Below are positions 25,241 through 33,890 of a stretch of 64,000 nucleotides of DNA, piece by piece. The translations under genes and the position numbers were made by a program. Source of the DNA: an uncultured Photobacterium sp. (GTDB lineage Bacteria; Pseudomonadota; Gammaproteobacteria; Enterobacterales; Vibrionaceae); contig NZ_CANMZV010000004.1 in NCBI RefSeq assembly GCF_947502415.1, forward strand, positions 62,001 to 126,000. The letters are read 5' to 3'. Every line of letters begins with the position of its first letter. Position 1 is the first letter of the stretch. Below the pieces are notes generated by a model that worked only from the letters and a program-made list of their open reading frames with translations, was not told where the DNA came from and ran no database searches.

Positions 25241-25348
25241 AATAAGGCCTTTTGGCGGACATTAGCGCAGTCTGGTAGCGCACTACTCTGGGGGAGTAGG
25301 GGTCGCTGGTTCGAATCCAGTATGTCCGACCAAGAGGCCTTATTTTTT
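25241..25348 (+). terminator. Stem enclosing tRNA-Pro with U-run
   Basis: AATAAGGCCTTTTGG at 25241-25255, directly before the tRNA, pairs at 14 of 15 positions with CCAAGAGGCCTTATT at 25330-25344, which begins in the tRNA's CCA end and runs into a T-run. The usual separate terminator hairpin is not present. Confidence 0.7.
25256..25332 (+). tRNA. tRNA-Pro (anticodon GGG)
   Basis: 77 bases with an encoded CCA end. Acceptor stem CGGACAT/ATGTCCG, D arm AGCGCAGTCTGGTAGCGC, anticodon arm CTACT-CTGGGGG-AGTAG giving anticodon GGG, T arm CGCTGGTTCGAATCCAG, discriminator A. The C1-G72 pair followed by A73 is typical of bacterial tRNA-Pro. It lies alone rather than in a tRNA cluster. Confidence 0.97.
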
Positions 25349-25536
25349 CAACACTCCCCAGCCTCTTTCTCGTTTTCTCTTATACCCCCCTCTAACTGAT
25401 CCCCTCCTTTTATATTGCAAGAAAAAAAACTATTCCAAATGTTAAATCTTGCTATGAATCCAAGATTCATTTTCACAGGATATGAAATTGATTAGGCTCA
25501 CAGTAAGATAAAAACAGAATCATAACGGAGGTATCA

Positions 25537-25713
25537 ATGAGCCAAATTCCGGTCTGCGAGAATTGCGGTCAATCAGATGAATATTTAATGTCAGAAGATA
25601 ATATTTATATCTGTGTTTGTGGACATCAGTGTACAAGCAGTACTTCAAATGAAGTCTCTCAAACGATTAACCTATATTATCTCAATCATGTTAAACCTGC
25701 TTTCAACCACTAA
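25537..25713 (+). CDS. 58-residue zinc-ribbon-like small protein
   Basis: ATG at 25537 behind a strong ribosome site (ACGGAGGT, spacing six). It encodes MSQIPVCENCGQSDEY then LMSEDNIYICVCGHQCTS and a polar tail ending PAFNH. CENC plus CVCGHQC can supply four cysteine ligands for one zinc, similar to the ribbon of TFIIB-like or rubredoxin-like mini-domains. The tail of about 25 residues has no recognisable motif. Codon use and ribosome site support real translation. No neighbour in the same orientation, so no operon context; it lies between tRNA-Pro and the alanine symporter. Function unknown. Confidence 0.7.
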   Translation: MSQIPVCENCGQSDEYLMSEDNIYICVCGHQCTSSTSNEVSQTINLYYLNHVKPAFNH

Positions 25714-26361
25714 TCTGCTCACAAACAAAAAGTGAATTAAGCAACTCTTATAGCTGCACTACATATGACTTCCTCCCCCTTCTTTTACTGACGGGGGAAA
25801 TTCAACACAGCAATCATATATAAGCAATATTTCAACCACCGAGCAAATGCTCATCAAGCTAACTCGTTCTCAAATGATGAGAAAACAGCTCACAAAACAA
25901 GCACATGATAATATTATGTGACAAGGCAGACCTGCCAAACAGGTTGATATTTCGATAATAACGGTTAATACCGAGTTAAATCTCCATCTTTTATTTAAAG
26001 AACACCGTTCACATAACCAAGTCCAAAAACACCGTTTCTTTGTTTTAAGTTGTTGTATAAAAATGATATTTAATAACAGCCAGCATACCGTTTACATTTT
26101 TTGCATAATCTCCATAGCAAAAATGTGATAGGGATCACACTGGCTTTGCGGAGTTTCATGCTAACTTTCAACGCCTTACTCAGATGAAACATCCGATTCT
26201 ATGTTTCACAATTGTAAATGCAACCAATGGCTCATATTGGTGTGTTCACAAACTATATAAATATAAATCCAGAATCACTTCCACGAACTGTCACATAAAT
26301 GGACGTTCCGGTTCTCTCGGCCAATCTCGGACTGGCTGAGCTTTATTTACAGGAAAATTGT
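25714..26361 (+). promoter_or_regulatory. Leader region of the alanine symporter
   Basis: About 650 bases. Contains the CRP site at 26124-26139 and AT-rich DNA elsewhere. An in-frame ATG at 26299 would add 21 residues to the symporter, but has no ribosome site. Confidence 0.5.
26124..26139. promoter_or_regulatory. CRP (cAMP receptor protein) binding site
   Basis: TGTGATAGGGATCACA: both half sites TGTGA and TCACA are perfect with the standard six-base spacer. Located about 230 bases before the symporter start; a -10-like GCTAAC lies about 32 bases downstream of the site centre, compatible with class II activation. Confidence 0.8.
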
Positions 26362-27846
26362 ATGAGTGTAACTAACGAAACTTGGTTAACATCGCTAAAT
26401 GACGGCTTAATGTCGGTCATCGGCGCGGTTAATGGTATTCTATGGGGCCAACTACTTATTTATCTACTTGTTGCAGTAGGCGTGTATTTCACCTTACGTC
26501 TCGGCTTCATTCAAATCCGCCAATTTAAACACGCTGTTACCGTGCTTAAAAGTGGCACTGATGTTGACAGTGGCATCAGCTCTTACCAAGTATTTTGTAC
26601 ATCAATGGCAGCCCGGGTCGGTACAGGTAACATGGCTGGTGTTGCAGTTGCCTTAACTGTCGGCGGACCTGGTGCAATCTTCTGGATGTGGGTTATCGCC
26701 CTGTTCGGTATGTCGACCGCTTTCATCGAATCAACTTTGGCCCAGATCTACAAGACTAAAGACGTTGACGGCCAATACCGTGGCGGTCCTGCCTATTACA
26801 TGGAAAAAGGCTTAGGTATGCGTTGGATGGGTTCACTGTTCTCAGTGTGTCTCATCATCGCTTTTGGCCTGGTATTTAATGCTGTTCAAGCAAACACTAT
26901 TACAGATGCCCTAAACCACTCTTTCGGTATTGATGAAACCTACATGGGTATGCTGATCGTTGCTGCCTCTGCATTTTTCATTATGGGTGGTCTACGCAAA
27001 GTAGCTGCAGCATCTGCCCGCATTGTTCCAGTCATGGCTGTTGGCTACCTGGCGATCGCACTGATCATCGTTGCAATGAACATCACAGAGCTACCAGCCG
27101 CACTTGCATTGATTGTTAAAAGCGCATTCGGCTGGCAGGAAGCTGCAGCTGGTGGTGTTGCGTACACTATCGCTCAGGCAATGCAAAGCGGTATTGCTCG
27201 CGGTCTATTCTCGAACGAGGCTGGTATGGGTTCTGCGGCTAACGTAGCAGCAAGTGCAACACCAAATCCAAACCACCCTGCTTCTCAGGGTTTTGTTCAA
27301 ATGTTAGGTGTTTTTGCTGATACCTTGGTAATCTGTACTGCATCTGCTGCAATGATTATGCTTTCTGGCGTAATGGATCAACCTGACGCAGCATCCGGTA
27401 TTGGCTTATTACAACAGGCATTAACTAACGAACTGGGTAGTTGGACAACCTACTTTATGGCTGCCGCAATCCTGCTGTTCTGCTTCTCATCTATTATAGC
27501 GAACTACACCTATGCTGAAACGAACATCATGTTCCTAAACGGCAACACCAAAAAAGGACTATTTGCTTTCCGTCTGGTTGTTCTTGCAATGGTAATGTTT
27601 GGTTCAGTTGCATCACTACCTGTAGTATGGAACCTTGCTGATGCTTCAATGGGCCTAATGGCACTCATCAATATTGTAGCACTGGTTATGCTGTCTAAGC
27701 TTGCTATCAAAGTAATCAAAGACTACGAAATGCAGCTAAAAGCTGGAAAAACACCAGAATTCGACCGTTCTAAGTTCCCAGAACTAGACGAGCTTGACGG
27801 TGCATGGCACCCAGAAGGTACAGACCCAGTTGCTGTAAGCAAATAA
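26362..27846 (+). CDS. Sodium:alanine symporter (AGCS family)
   Basis: Imports alanine or glycine with sodium. 494 residues from the ATG at 26362 (MSVTNETWLTSLNDGLMSVI), chosen because AGGA lies eight bases before it. Family hallmarks: LRLGFIQIRQFKHAV, TSMAARVGTGNMAGVAVALTVGGPGAIFWMW, AFIESTLAQIYK, GGPAYYMEKGLG, IARGLFSNEAGMGSAANVAA and the C-terminal FCFSSIIANYTYAETN. Ten to eleven TM segments. A soluble C-terminal tail of about 35 residues ends with EGTDPVAVSK. The upstream CRP site suggests expression under poor carbon supply. Monocistronic with a strong terminator. Confidence 0.93.
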   Translation: MSVTNETWLTSLNDGLMSVIGAVNGILWGQLLIYLLVAVGVYFTLRLGFIQIRQFKHAVTVLKSGTDVDSGISSYQVFCTSMAARVGTGNMAGVAVALTVGGPGAIFWMWVIALFGMSTAFIESTLAQIYKTKDVDGQYRGGPAYYMEKGLGMRWMGSLFSVCLIIAFGLVFNAVQANTITDALNHSFGIDETYMGMLIVAASAFFIMGGLRKVAAASARIVPVMAVGYLAIALIIVAMNITELPAALALIVKSAFGWQEAAAGGVAYTIAQAMQSGIARGLFSNEAGMGSAANVAASATPNPNHPASQGFVQMLGVFADTLVICTASAAMIMLSGVMDQPDAASGIGLLQQALTNELGSWTTYFMAAAILLFCFSSIIANYTYAETNIMFLNGNTKKGLFAFRLVVLAMVMFGSVASLPVVWNLADASMGLMALINIVALVMLSKLAIKVIKDYEMQLKAGKTPEFDRSKFPELDELDGAWHPEGTDPVAVSK

Positions 27847-27870
27847 GCGTAACAACACTCTTCATAAATC

Positions 27871-27903
27871 AACGCCCCGCTTTTAAAGCGGGGCGTTTTT
27901 TAT
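27871..27903 (+). terminator. Terminator after the alanine symporter
   Basis: AACGCCCCGC/GCGGGGCGTT ten-base stem followed by T-run. Confidence 0.92.
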
Positions 27904-28002
27904 TATCGTCACACACCGGACATTCTCGACTATCATAAGAGACGGCAGCTTAAGAATGACAATGAATGATAACCACCAACTAAAGTAAGTGGTTTAAGGA
28001 TG

Positions 28003-28029
28003 AAAAAAAGGCAACCGAGGCTGCCTTTG
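28003..28029 (-). terminator. Terminator of the DUF3802 gene
   Basis: AAAGGCA/TGCCTTT stem with an A-run to the left, for leftward transcription. Confidence 0.8.
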
Positions 28030-28047
28030 GTATCCGTTTAAATGCAA

Positions 28048-28395
28048 TTACGCCCCTTGTTGGCTAATCGCACTGTCAAATAAGTTTTTAACTAGCCCAA
28101 TATAATCTTCAAGAAATGCAATCTGTTCATTTGTCGGACAACGATGCCAAGCGCCCGCTAGCACTTCTGACAAATCTTCAACAACCGCATCCGCTTCTTG
28201 CATCAACTTAAAACGAAAATCAGCTTCAATATCAGGGTTTTGTGAGAAAACCGCCATTAAATTGGTTGCTATCATATCAGTAACAACATCTTCTACTGTT
28301 TCACTACCACCGTCTGTATTTGCATTTTCAAACAAAGACAGATGCTCAGTAAAATATTCTATCAACGCATGATAGCCTTCAGACTCAACAACCAT
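28048..28395 (-). CDS. DUF3802 family protein
   Basis: 115 residues, all-helical, acidic. MVVESEGYHALIEYFTEHLS then SETVEDVVTDMIATNLMAVF, RFKLMQEADAVVEDLSEVL and FLEDYIGLVKNLFDSAISQQ match what I remember of the DUF3802 family, which is confined to Vibrionaceae and relatives. No function is known and no motif suggests one. Single gene with its own terminator. The conserved MVVE start supports the ATG at 28395. Confidence 0.88.
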   Translation of the reverse strand: MVVESEGYHALIEYFTEHLSLFENANTDGGSETVEDVVTDMIATNLMAVFSQNPDIEADFRFKLMQEADAVVEDLSEVLAGAWHRCPTNEQIAFLEDYIGLVKNLFDSAISQQGA

Positions 28396-28587
28396 ATAAA
28401 TTCTTTGGGTTCGTTATAATTTGTTCCAATTCTAAGAAGAATGAGCGGAATTACAATACTCTAAATCGATGTTCTTGCTCTCGATCAAAATGATAAATAA
28501 ACTACCACATATAACTTGTTGTTAAATATTGACAGTTTTCAAAAAAGTACAACGGTCTTTATATCCCTTTTGAGCATAAATTGTTGT

Positions 28588-28866
28588 TTAATTTCGACCA
28601 TTCTGCTTAGACCTATACAGTGCCGTATCCGATAGTTCCAGCCACTGTTCATAATTTTCAATCCAAGGAGCCCACTCACAAAGTTCCAGGTTTATTGTGA
28701 TATTAATCTGCCTGACATCCACTGAAACAGAGGCTTCTTCTATCCTGCCACGTAAGCGCTCTGTAAAATAAAGCCCAGGCTCGGCAGTTGCACCGAGTAA
28801 AATCACGTCAAACTTCTCAGCCAGATACGCCTCCCAATGACCACAATAGCTATACCTCTTAGCCAT
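28588..28866 (-). pseudogene. C-terminal remnant of a GGDEF (diguanylate cyclase) domain
   Basis: About 92 codons from an ATG at 28866. The end ENYEQWLELSDTALYRSKQN GRN fits the last helix of GGDEF domains (A-D-x-ALYxAKxxGRN), and ITINLELCEW sits where the TVSIGV strand is expected. Before it, EKFDVILLGATAEPGLYFTERLRGRI fits the strand and helix after the GGDEF turn, but the GGDEF residues themselves are gone (EKFDV). No sensor or upstream half of the domain is found. It cannot make cyclic di-GMP. Weak ribosome site; most likely a decaying fragment, although a free-standing small protein cannot be excluded. Confidence 0.55.
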
Positions 28867-29038
28867 TTTTAACGGACTAATAATAATCAATTCTGGTCAA
28901 ATTTATATTCACTGTTTATGAAAGTTATTTAATAAGTGTGCTAAATCGTCTTTTTGCCGTTTAACTTTATGGTTATCAATTTAAAGCGACTGTAATACAA
29001 TCTCGTTTCTAAATGATAACGATAAGGACTAGCCTTCA

Positions 29039-29398
29039 ATGAAAGTCATCCGATGGGTTCTCGGGCGGGTAATTCTGCTACTTAATGGTGTATTTTCTCC
29101 TAAGCCACTCAACCGAACCGATAGTGAGCAGCAGAAAATTAATGATTCTATGAGTCAATTGCAGCTTTATCAATTTGATGCCTGCCCTTTCTGCGTCAAA
29201 GTCAGGCGTGCAGCCAAACGTCTGAACTTGCCACTTAAAACCAGAGATGCCAAGCAGGCTCAATGGGAGCATGAGCTTGTCAACGGTGGCGGTCGACGTA
29301 AAGTGCCATGCTTACGGATAGAGAAAAACAACGGAGAAGTCGAGTGGATGTACGAATCCAATGACATAATCCAATATCTCGAAAAGCGTTTCGCCTGA
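29039..29398 (+). CDS. Membrane-anchored glutaredoxin-like protein
   Basis: 119 residues. N-terminal hydrophobic anchor (VIRWVLGRVILLLNGVF), a 20-residue linker, then a glutaredoxin fold: LQLYQFDACPFCVKVRRAAK with the CPFC redox centre, the cis-proline strand RKVPCLRIEK and the end YESNDIIQYLEKRF. The GST-N-like ending and KVPCL are typical of the group usually called glutaredoxin family protein in Vibrio. Expected role is thiol-disulfide exchange with glutathione at the membrane; topology is uncertain because the anchor is weakly positive on both sides. Upstream AATGATAACGATAAGGA is partly Fur-like but incomplete. Confidence 0.85.
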   Translation: MKVIRWVLGRVILLLNGVFSPKPLNRTDSEQQKINDSMSQLQLYQFDACPFCVKVRRAAKRLNLPLKTRDAKQAQWEHELVNGGGRRKVPCLRIEKNNGEVEWMYESNDIIQYLEKRFA

Positions 29399-29648
29399 TC
29401 ACGAAGACATATTTAACCCGTTTTCTTGCTCAAAACGGGTTTGCTGACTTAACGGCATCTTATTTTTACAGGCTGCACAAGTATTTACTGTTTAGTACAA
29501 CAGTGTTTCAATCGCTATTGACAAGAACAGCAGTTTATAAACAGTGAACCACATCAATTAGCTTTCTGAATGAGTGTGCATTTATTAGCATTTTCGAGTT
29601 TTTAATGACACACTGCCAATTATTGCAATATAGACACCCGAGCATTCA

Positions 29649-30326
29649 ATGAAGAAAACGAAAACCATCACTACTGACGACATTTTGTTGAAACTATGTC
29701 AGTCAATCTCAAATGTATTAACCACTGCCACTGATAGCCAAATCGGCTATTCAGCGATGGTTCAAAAAATCAATAAGACAAGCCTAAAGCCAGATATCGG
29801 CTGCTTTGTACTTTTTGACGGCGGATTTACCGGCCTGGTTGTCACCAACTTCTCACAGCAGGCCGCGCTAGAGATTTACCAGAACTACATGTTGAAGATG
29901 GGCATGTCACAAGATGACCTTGCCATTCACCATACAGCTGACGAAGTTTCCGACGTATTAGGTGAACTCATGAATCAGGTTGTTGGTGACTTCACTGGCA
30001 AGATCCGTCGTGAGCTGCGTATTTCGATTACCCAGAACCAGCCCAAAATGCTGGCTCTTAACAAGCAGATTTTACTGTCTGTTGATACAAACCTGGATCG
30101 CCCTCAGGCTCGTCGCGTTAGCTTTACCACTGAAAATAACAACATTTTCTATCTGGAACTGGCGATGGATAAAACTGAGTTCATTCAGCTTGAAGAGTTC
30201 GAACAGCAAGACGAAGTTGATCCGGATGCAATCATCGAAAACGCGAAGAAAGACCAAGCAGGCAAGAAACAAGCCGATGATACTGTAGACGTAGATTTAG
30301 ACTTGCTTGACGAGCTAGGTATCTAA
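29649..30326 (+). CDS. DUF3334 family protein (CheX-like fold)
   Basis: 225 residues. TVTTDDILL-like start (TITTDDILLKLCQSISNVLT), then CFVLFDGGFTGLVVTNFSQQ AALEIYQNYMLKMGM and a signature helix DEVSDVLGELMNQVVGDFTGK that resembles the ExxN...N phosphatase-type helix of CheX/CheC proteins (E-x-x-N pattern: ELMNQVVGD). The last 40 residues are an acidic, disordered tail ending DLLDELGI. Known family without function; the CheX likeness suggests action on a phosphorylated receiver or a structural role. Single gene, followed by a long hairpin. Confidence 0.82.
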   Translation: MKKTKTITTDDILLKLCQSISNVLTTATDSQIGYSAMVQKINKTSLKPDIGCFVLFDGGFTGLVVTNFSQQAALEIYQNYMLKMGMSQDDLAIHHTADEVSDVLGELMNQVVGDFTGKIRRELRISITQNQPKMLALNKQILLSVDTNLDRPQARRVSFTTENNNIFYLELAMDKTEFIQLEEFEQQDEVDPDAIIENAKKDQAGKKQADDTVDVDLDLLDELGI

Positions 30327-30347
30327 ATTCACGCTATCCGTCGCGAT

Positions 30348-30412
30348 ACTAACCTGATCTATCTGTATCCATATACCAGAGCAAATAGATATAAGATCAG
30401 GTTAGTTTATTA
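30348..30412 (+). terminator. Long-loop terminator after the DUF3334 gene
   Basis: ACTAACCTGATC/GATCAGGTTAGT: 12 perfect base pairs enclosing 35 bases that can pair further (TATCT/AGATA), followed by TTATTA. Confidence 0.65.
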
Positions 30413-30484
30413 CTTCTTTGACACTCCCGCCTATTCCACTTTGCTAGACTTTGAATCGTCTTCGCTGCCCACGAGATCTGATTT

Positions 30485-31534
30485 ATGCTGAGTCTGCGTG
30501 TCATCTCTTGCTTTGCCATTATTGCATCAATTGCAACCTTAAGCGCAATTGTGCATACAAAGAAAACAACTTATGGCAAACTCAAAAGTGGCGATGTCAT
30601 TACTGTGAGCCTAGATCAATTGCTTCCGACCCAAGCAGTATTAAGCTACGACCGGGAATATGCCAACCTTGCCCGTTATAACAAAAACCAAAAACAAATG
30701 TATAACGACCTTTGTAAGGCAAACGGCGCCAAAGGCATCAAGAAATGGAGCGAAGACTCCAAGCCAACCGACCCATCATCGTATCAGTGTAAAGCCAAAT
30801 CAGGCACCCTCAGCGACGCCTTGAGCACTGTTATTATTGGTCCCGAAGACGGAATGCTATTTCTCACGAAAGGACACCATACCCTCTCGACATTCTGGGA
30901 TATGCCTAATGGTGGGATAAGTGTTCCGATAATGGTCAAAGTGACGCACAATCTTGTCGGCTCTGCCGATGATTTCTGGGCTGAAATGAACAACGACCAT
31001 GAAGTCTGGCTCATTAGCGCCAAAGGCAAGAAGCTAGATGTCGACGACCTGCCGCAGTATATAGGGCGTAAGCAACTGAAAAACGACCCGTACCTTTCGC
31101 TGGTCTATTTTCTGGAAGGGATCAGCTATTCCTCTGCTAAAGCAAGAAAAAATCAGAACAAAGAATCAACACCTCCCTATTTTGAACTGAACTGGGCGCT
31201 GACACTAAGAAAGTACATGAAAATATCTGACTACGACTTAAATGTACCCGATGAGTACGCGACAGCCTTAGCTGAAGCCGCAACTGTCATGGTTGATATG
31301 CCTGATGATGAAATCATAGGGAAGTCAGATAAAACAGCCAAAGAAATGGGAAAGTTTAAAACAGTCGACAGCAAAGCTCTCGAACACCTGATTACGAACA
31401 AAAAATCAGACTTCAATTATGCATTAGCGTACCGATTGGAAAAAAAAGAAAAATCCACGCCTAAACGTCTTCTGGAAAACGAAGAAAAAGATAAAGATAA
31501 AAGCAAAAAAAGCTCAAACAAAAAGGCCGAGTAG
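30485..31534 (+). CDS. Exported ParB-like (ParBc_2) domain protein
   Basis: 349 residues. Signal peptide or anchor: MLSLRVISCFAIIASIATLS. The main domain resembles the ParBc_2 'putative ParB-like nuclease' family: VSLDQLLPTQAVLSYDREYA, then a central FLTKGHHTLSTFWDMPNGG containing the GHH motif expected for the ParB/Srx fold, and VPIMVKVTHNL. A helical part follows, with WALTLRKYMKISDYDL. The C-terminus is a highly basic and acidic low-complexity tail (KKEKSTPKRL, then Lys/Asp/Ser-rich). Because it is exported, a role in chromosome partition is unlikely; substrate and activity are unknown. Confidence 0.78.
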   Translation: MLSLRVISCFAIIASIATLSAIVHTKKTTYGKLKSGDVITVSLDQLLPTQAVLSYDREYANLARYNKNQKQMYNDLCKANGAKGIKKWSEDSKPTDPSSYQCKAKSGTLSDALSTVIIGPEDGMLFLTKGHHTLSTFWDMPNGGISVPIMVKVTHNLVGSADDFWAEMNNDHEVWLISAKGKKLDVDDLPQYIGRKQLKNDPYLSLVYFLEGISYSSAKARKNQNKESTPPYFELNWALTLRKYMKISDYDLNVPDEYATALAEAATVMVDMPDDEIIGKSDKTAKEMGKFKTVDSKALEHLITNKKSDFNYALAYRLEKKEKSTPKRLLENEEKDKDKSKKSSNKKAE

Positions 31535-31546
31535 CTCAGCCTCTTT
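31521..31546. terminator. Terminator shared by convergent genes
   Basis: AAAGGCCGAG/CTCAGCCTCTTT stem with one mismatch around the stop codon of the ParB-like gene; leftward transcription ends in a T-rich stretch. Confidence 0.6.
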
Positions 31547-31555
31547 AGCTATCTG

Positions 31556-32020
31556 TTAAGTTTCAGAAGGTCTACGAAAGTTCTTAGCAAGAAAACTATC
31601 AAGCTTATTGGCAAAGTTCTGGCGGTCAGCTTGATTCAACGCAGCAGGGCCGCCCGTTTGAATACCGCTGCTTCGCATGGTTTCCATAAAATCACGCATT
31701 TGCAGCCGTTGCTTAATCGTATCTTTGGTATACATTTCACCACGCGGATTCAGGGCGTGTGCACCTTTGGTGATCAGCTCATCAGCCAGAGGGATATCGG
31801 CAGTTATCACCAAATCTCCGACTTCAGCTTGCTGAACAATATAGTTATCAGCAACATCAAATCCAGACTCAACCTGAATTGATTTAATATGCGGAGATGG
31901 CGGAACACGAATAAACTGGTTAGCCACCAGCGTTACCTTTACCCCTACCCGGTTAGCAGCGCGAAAAAGAATGTCTTTAACGACATTCGGACAAGCATCA
32001 GCATCAACCCAAATTTTCAT
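31556..32020 (-). CDS. yaiI: YaiI/YqxD family protein (DUF188)
   Basis: 154 residues, usual family length. [20 protein letters not shown] (Asp-rich start), [34 protein letters not shown] and [15 protein letters not shown] are characteristic of the DUF188 family with a PIN-like fold. An acidic cluster (D6, D8, with D and E further on) could bind metal. Nuclease activity is predicted for this fold but not shown. Stands alone between two terminators. Confidence 0.92.
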   Translation of the reverse strand: MKIWVDADACPNVVKDILFRAANRVGVKVTLVANQFIRVPPSPHIKSIQVESGFDVADNYIVQQAEVGDLVITADIPLADELITKGAHALNPRGEMYTKDTIKQRLQMRDFMETMRSSGIQTGGPAALNQADRQNFANKLDSFLAKNFRRPSET

Positions 32021-32060
32021 TCATTACTCTCGTTAGCTAAAGATAAAACTAATAGGTATA

Positions 32061-32088
32061 AAAAAGCCGCCTTAAATGGCGGCTTTAA
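32061..32088 (-). terminator. Terminator of ybiT
   Basis: AAAGCCGCC/GGCGGCTTT stem with an A-run on the left for leftward transcription; lies after the ybiT stop at 32113. Confidence 0.85.
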
Positions 32089-32112
32089 AAGATATTACCA
32101 TTGATATAATGA

Positions 32113-33708
32113 TTAACCTAGCAGGCCTTGCTTACGTAGGTATTCTTCATAAGTACCGTGGAAATCTTCTACGCCATCTTTGGTGATCTCGATAATACGT
32201 GTCGCAATCGAAGAGACGAACTGACGGTCGTGAGAAACAAACATCAGTGTACCTTTAAAGTTCTCCAACGCCAGGTTCAATGCTTCAATGGATTCCATAT
32301 CCATGTGGTTAGTTGGTTCATCCATAAGCAGAATGTTTGGTTTTTGCATAATCAGCTTACCAAACAGCATACGACCTTGCTCACCACCAGAAATCACTTT
32401 TACCGACTTCTTAATATCATTTTGTGAGAACAACATACGACCAAGGATGCCACGAACAGTCTGCTCGTCATCACCTTCTTTCTTCCACTGGCCCATCCAG
32501 TCAAGCAGAGTCATATCTTCTTCGAAATCAGCACTGTGATCCTGAGCGTAGAAACCAATATTATTGTTTTCTGACCACTTGATCATACCTTCCATTGGCT
32601 CCATCTGGCCAGCCAACGTATTAAGGAAAGTTGATTTACCGATACCGTTTTGACCGATAATCGCAATACGCTCACCCACTTCAACCAATAGCTTCACACC
32701 ATTAATCAAAATGTTCTCACCGTAACCCTGTTTTAGGTCTTCAACTTCTAACGCGTTACGGAACAGTTCTTTTTCCTGCTCAAAACGGATAAACGGGCTC
32801 TGACGGCTTGATGCTTTTACTTCATCAAGCTGGATTTTGTCTAGCTGCTTCTGACGAGAGGTTGCCTGTTTTGCTTTAGATGCGTTTGCAGAGAAGCGAC
32901 TTACGAATGTCTGCAAATCCGCGATCTGTGCCTTTTTCTTGGCGTTGTCAGCGAGTAAGCGCTCACGTGAAGCTTCTGCCGCCGTCATGTACTCATCATA
33001 GTTACCAGGGAACAAGCGAAGTTCACCGTAATCCAGATCCGCCATGTGCGTACATACGCTATTTAGGAAGTGACGGTCGTGCGAGATGATGATCATTGTA
33101 CAGTTACGCTCAAGCAGAACCTGCTCAAGCCAGCTGATTGTGTGGATGTCCAGGTTGTTCGTTGGTTCGTCAAGCAGCATGATTTCAGGGTCAGCGAACA
33201 GAACCTGAGCCAGAAGTACTCGAACCTTAAGACCCGGTGCAACCGCACTCATCAGGCCGAAATGCTGCTCTTCAGGAATACCCAGACCTAGAAGTAGTTC
33301 ACCTGCACGAGCTTCAGCAGAGTAACCGTCCATTTCTGCGAATTCGGTTTCAAGATCCGCCACTCGCATACCGTCTTCTTCGGACATTTCCGGCAAAGAA
33401 TAAATACGGTCACGCTCTTCCTTCACTTTCCACAATTCTTTGTGGCCCATGATCACAGTATCAACAACTGTGTACTCTTCGAACGCAAACTGGTCCTGAC
33501 CTAGCTTCGCCATACGCTCGTTAGGATCGGTTGAAACAGTACCTGCAGACTGCTCAAGCTCGCCACCCAAAATTTTCATGAATGTCGACTTACCACAGCC
33601 ATTAGCGCCGATAAGACCGTAGCGGTTACCTTCGCCGAATTTAACTGAGATGTTTTCAAACAATGGCTTATCGCCAAATTGCATTGTGATGTTAGCTGTT
33701 GAAATCAA
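32113..33708 (-). CDS. ybiT: ABC-F family ribosome-associated ATPase YbiT
   Basis: 531 residues with two ABC cassettes: Walker [10 protein letters not shown] and GQNGIGKST, signatures [12 protein letters not shown] and ISGGEQGRM, Walker [16 protein letters not shown] and [15 protein letters not shown]. The inter-domain linker ([36 protein letters not shown]) is the P-site tRNA interaction motif region of ABC-F proteins. The sequence follows E. coli YbiT closely. No membrane domain; it acts on the ribosome. The start is a TTG at 33708 (TTGATTTCAACAGC) with GGA eight bases upstream. A terminator-like hairpin lies in its 5' leader, so expression may be attenuated. Confidence 0.94.
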   Translation of the reverse strand: MISTANITMQFGDKPLFENISVKFGEGNRYGLIGANGCGKSTFMKILGGELEQSAGTVSTDPNERMAKLGQDQFAFEEYTVVDTVIMGHKELWKVKEERDRIYSLPEMSEEDGMRVADLETEFAEMDGYSAEARAGELLLGLGIPEEQHFGLMSAVAPGLKVRVLLAQVLFADPEIMLLDEPTNNLDIHTISWLEQVLLERNCTMIIISHDRHFLNSVCTHMADLDYGELRLFPGNYDEYMTAAEASRERLLADNAKKKAQIADLQTFVSRFSANASKAKQATSRQKQLDKIQLDEVKASSRQSPFIRFEQEKELFRNALEVEDLKQGYGENILINGVKLLVEVGERIAIIGQNGIGKSTFLNTLAGQMEPMEGMIKWSENNNIGFYAQDHSADFEEDMTLLDWMGQWKKEGDDEQTVRGILGRMLFSQNDIKKSVKVISGGEQGRMLFGKLIMQKPNILLMDEPTNHMDMESIEALNLALENFKGTLMFVSHDRQFVSSIATRIIEITKDGVEDFHGTYEEYLRKQGLLG

Positions 33709-33744
33709 TGTACTGTTCCAATATAGATTTATCTATCGAGCATT

Positions 33745-33772
33745 AAAAAAGCCGCCTTAATCAGGCGACTTT
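33745..33772 (-). terminator. Terminator hairpin inside the ybiT leader
   Basis: On the reverse strand AAGTCGCCT/AGGCGGCTT forms nine pairs (one G-U) with a five-base loop followed by six U. It lies 37-64 bases before the ybiT start, between a promoter-like sequence and the gene. Confidence 0.75.
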
Positions 33773-33789
33773 TCTCTGAATTGGCGTGG

Positions 33790-33797
33790 AGTATATC
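33790..33797 (-). promoter_or_regulatory. Promoter -10 candidate for ybiT
   Basis: Reverse strand TGATATACT, an extended -10. Predicted transcription start near 33783, upstream of the leader hairpin. Confidence 0.45.
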
Positions 33798-33845
33798 AGA
33801 TTTAGTGACATACATCACCCCTATCCAAACTGAACCATATCAGAT

Positions 33846-33876
33846 AAAAAAAGCGCCGATATACGGCGCTTTTTTC
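33846..33876 (-). terminator. Terminator of the kbl-tdh operon
   Basis: AAAGCGCCG/CGGCGCTTT stem with A-run left and T-run right, just after the tdh stop. Confidence 0.88.
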
Positions 33877-33890
33877 ATTCAGCTTCAGGA

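Noticed and set aside
25241-25348. tRNA-Pro as an integration site with att repeats
   Set aside because: The flanking sequences are inverted, not direct, repeats, and no integrase or mobile genes lie nearby.
29012-29034. Fur-like AATGATAACGATAAGGA before the glutaredoxin gene
   Set aside because: Only about half of a Fur box is present and the rest lacks symmetry.
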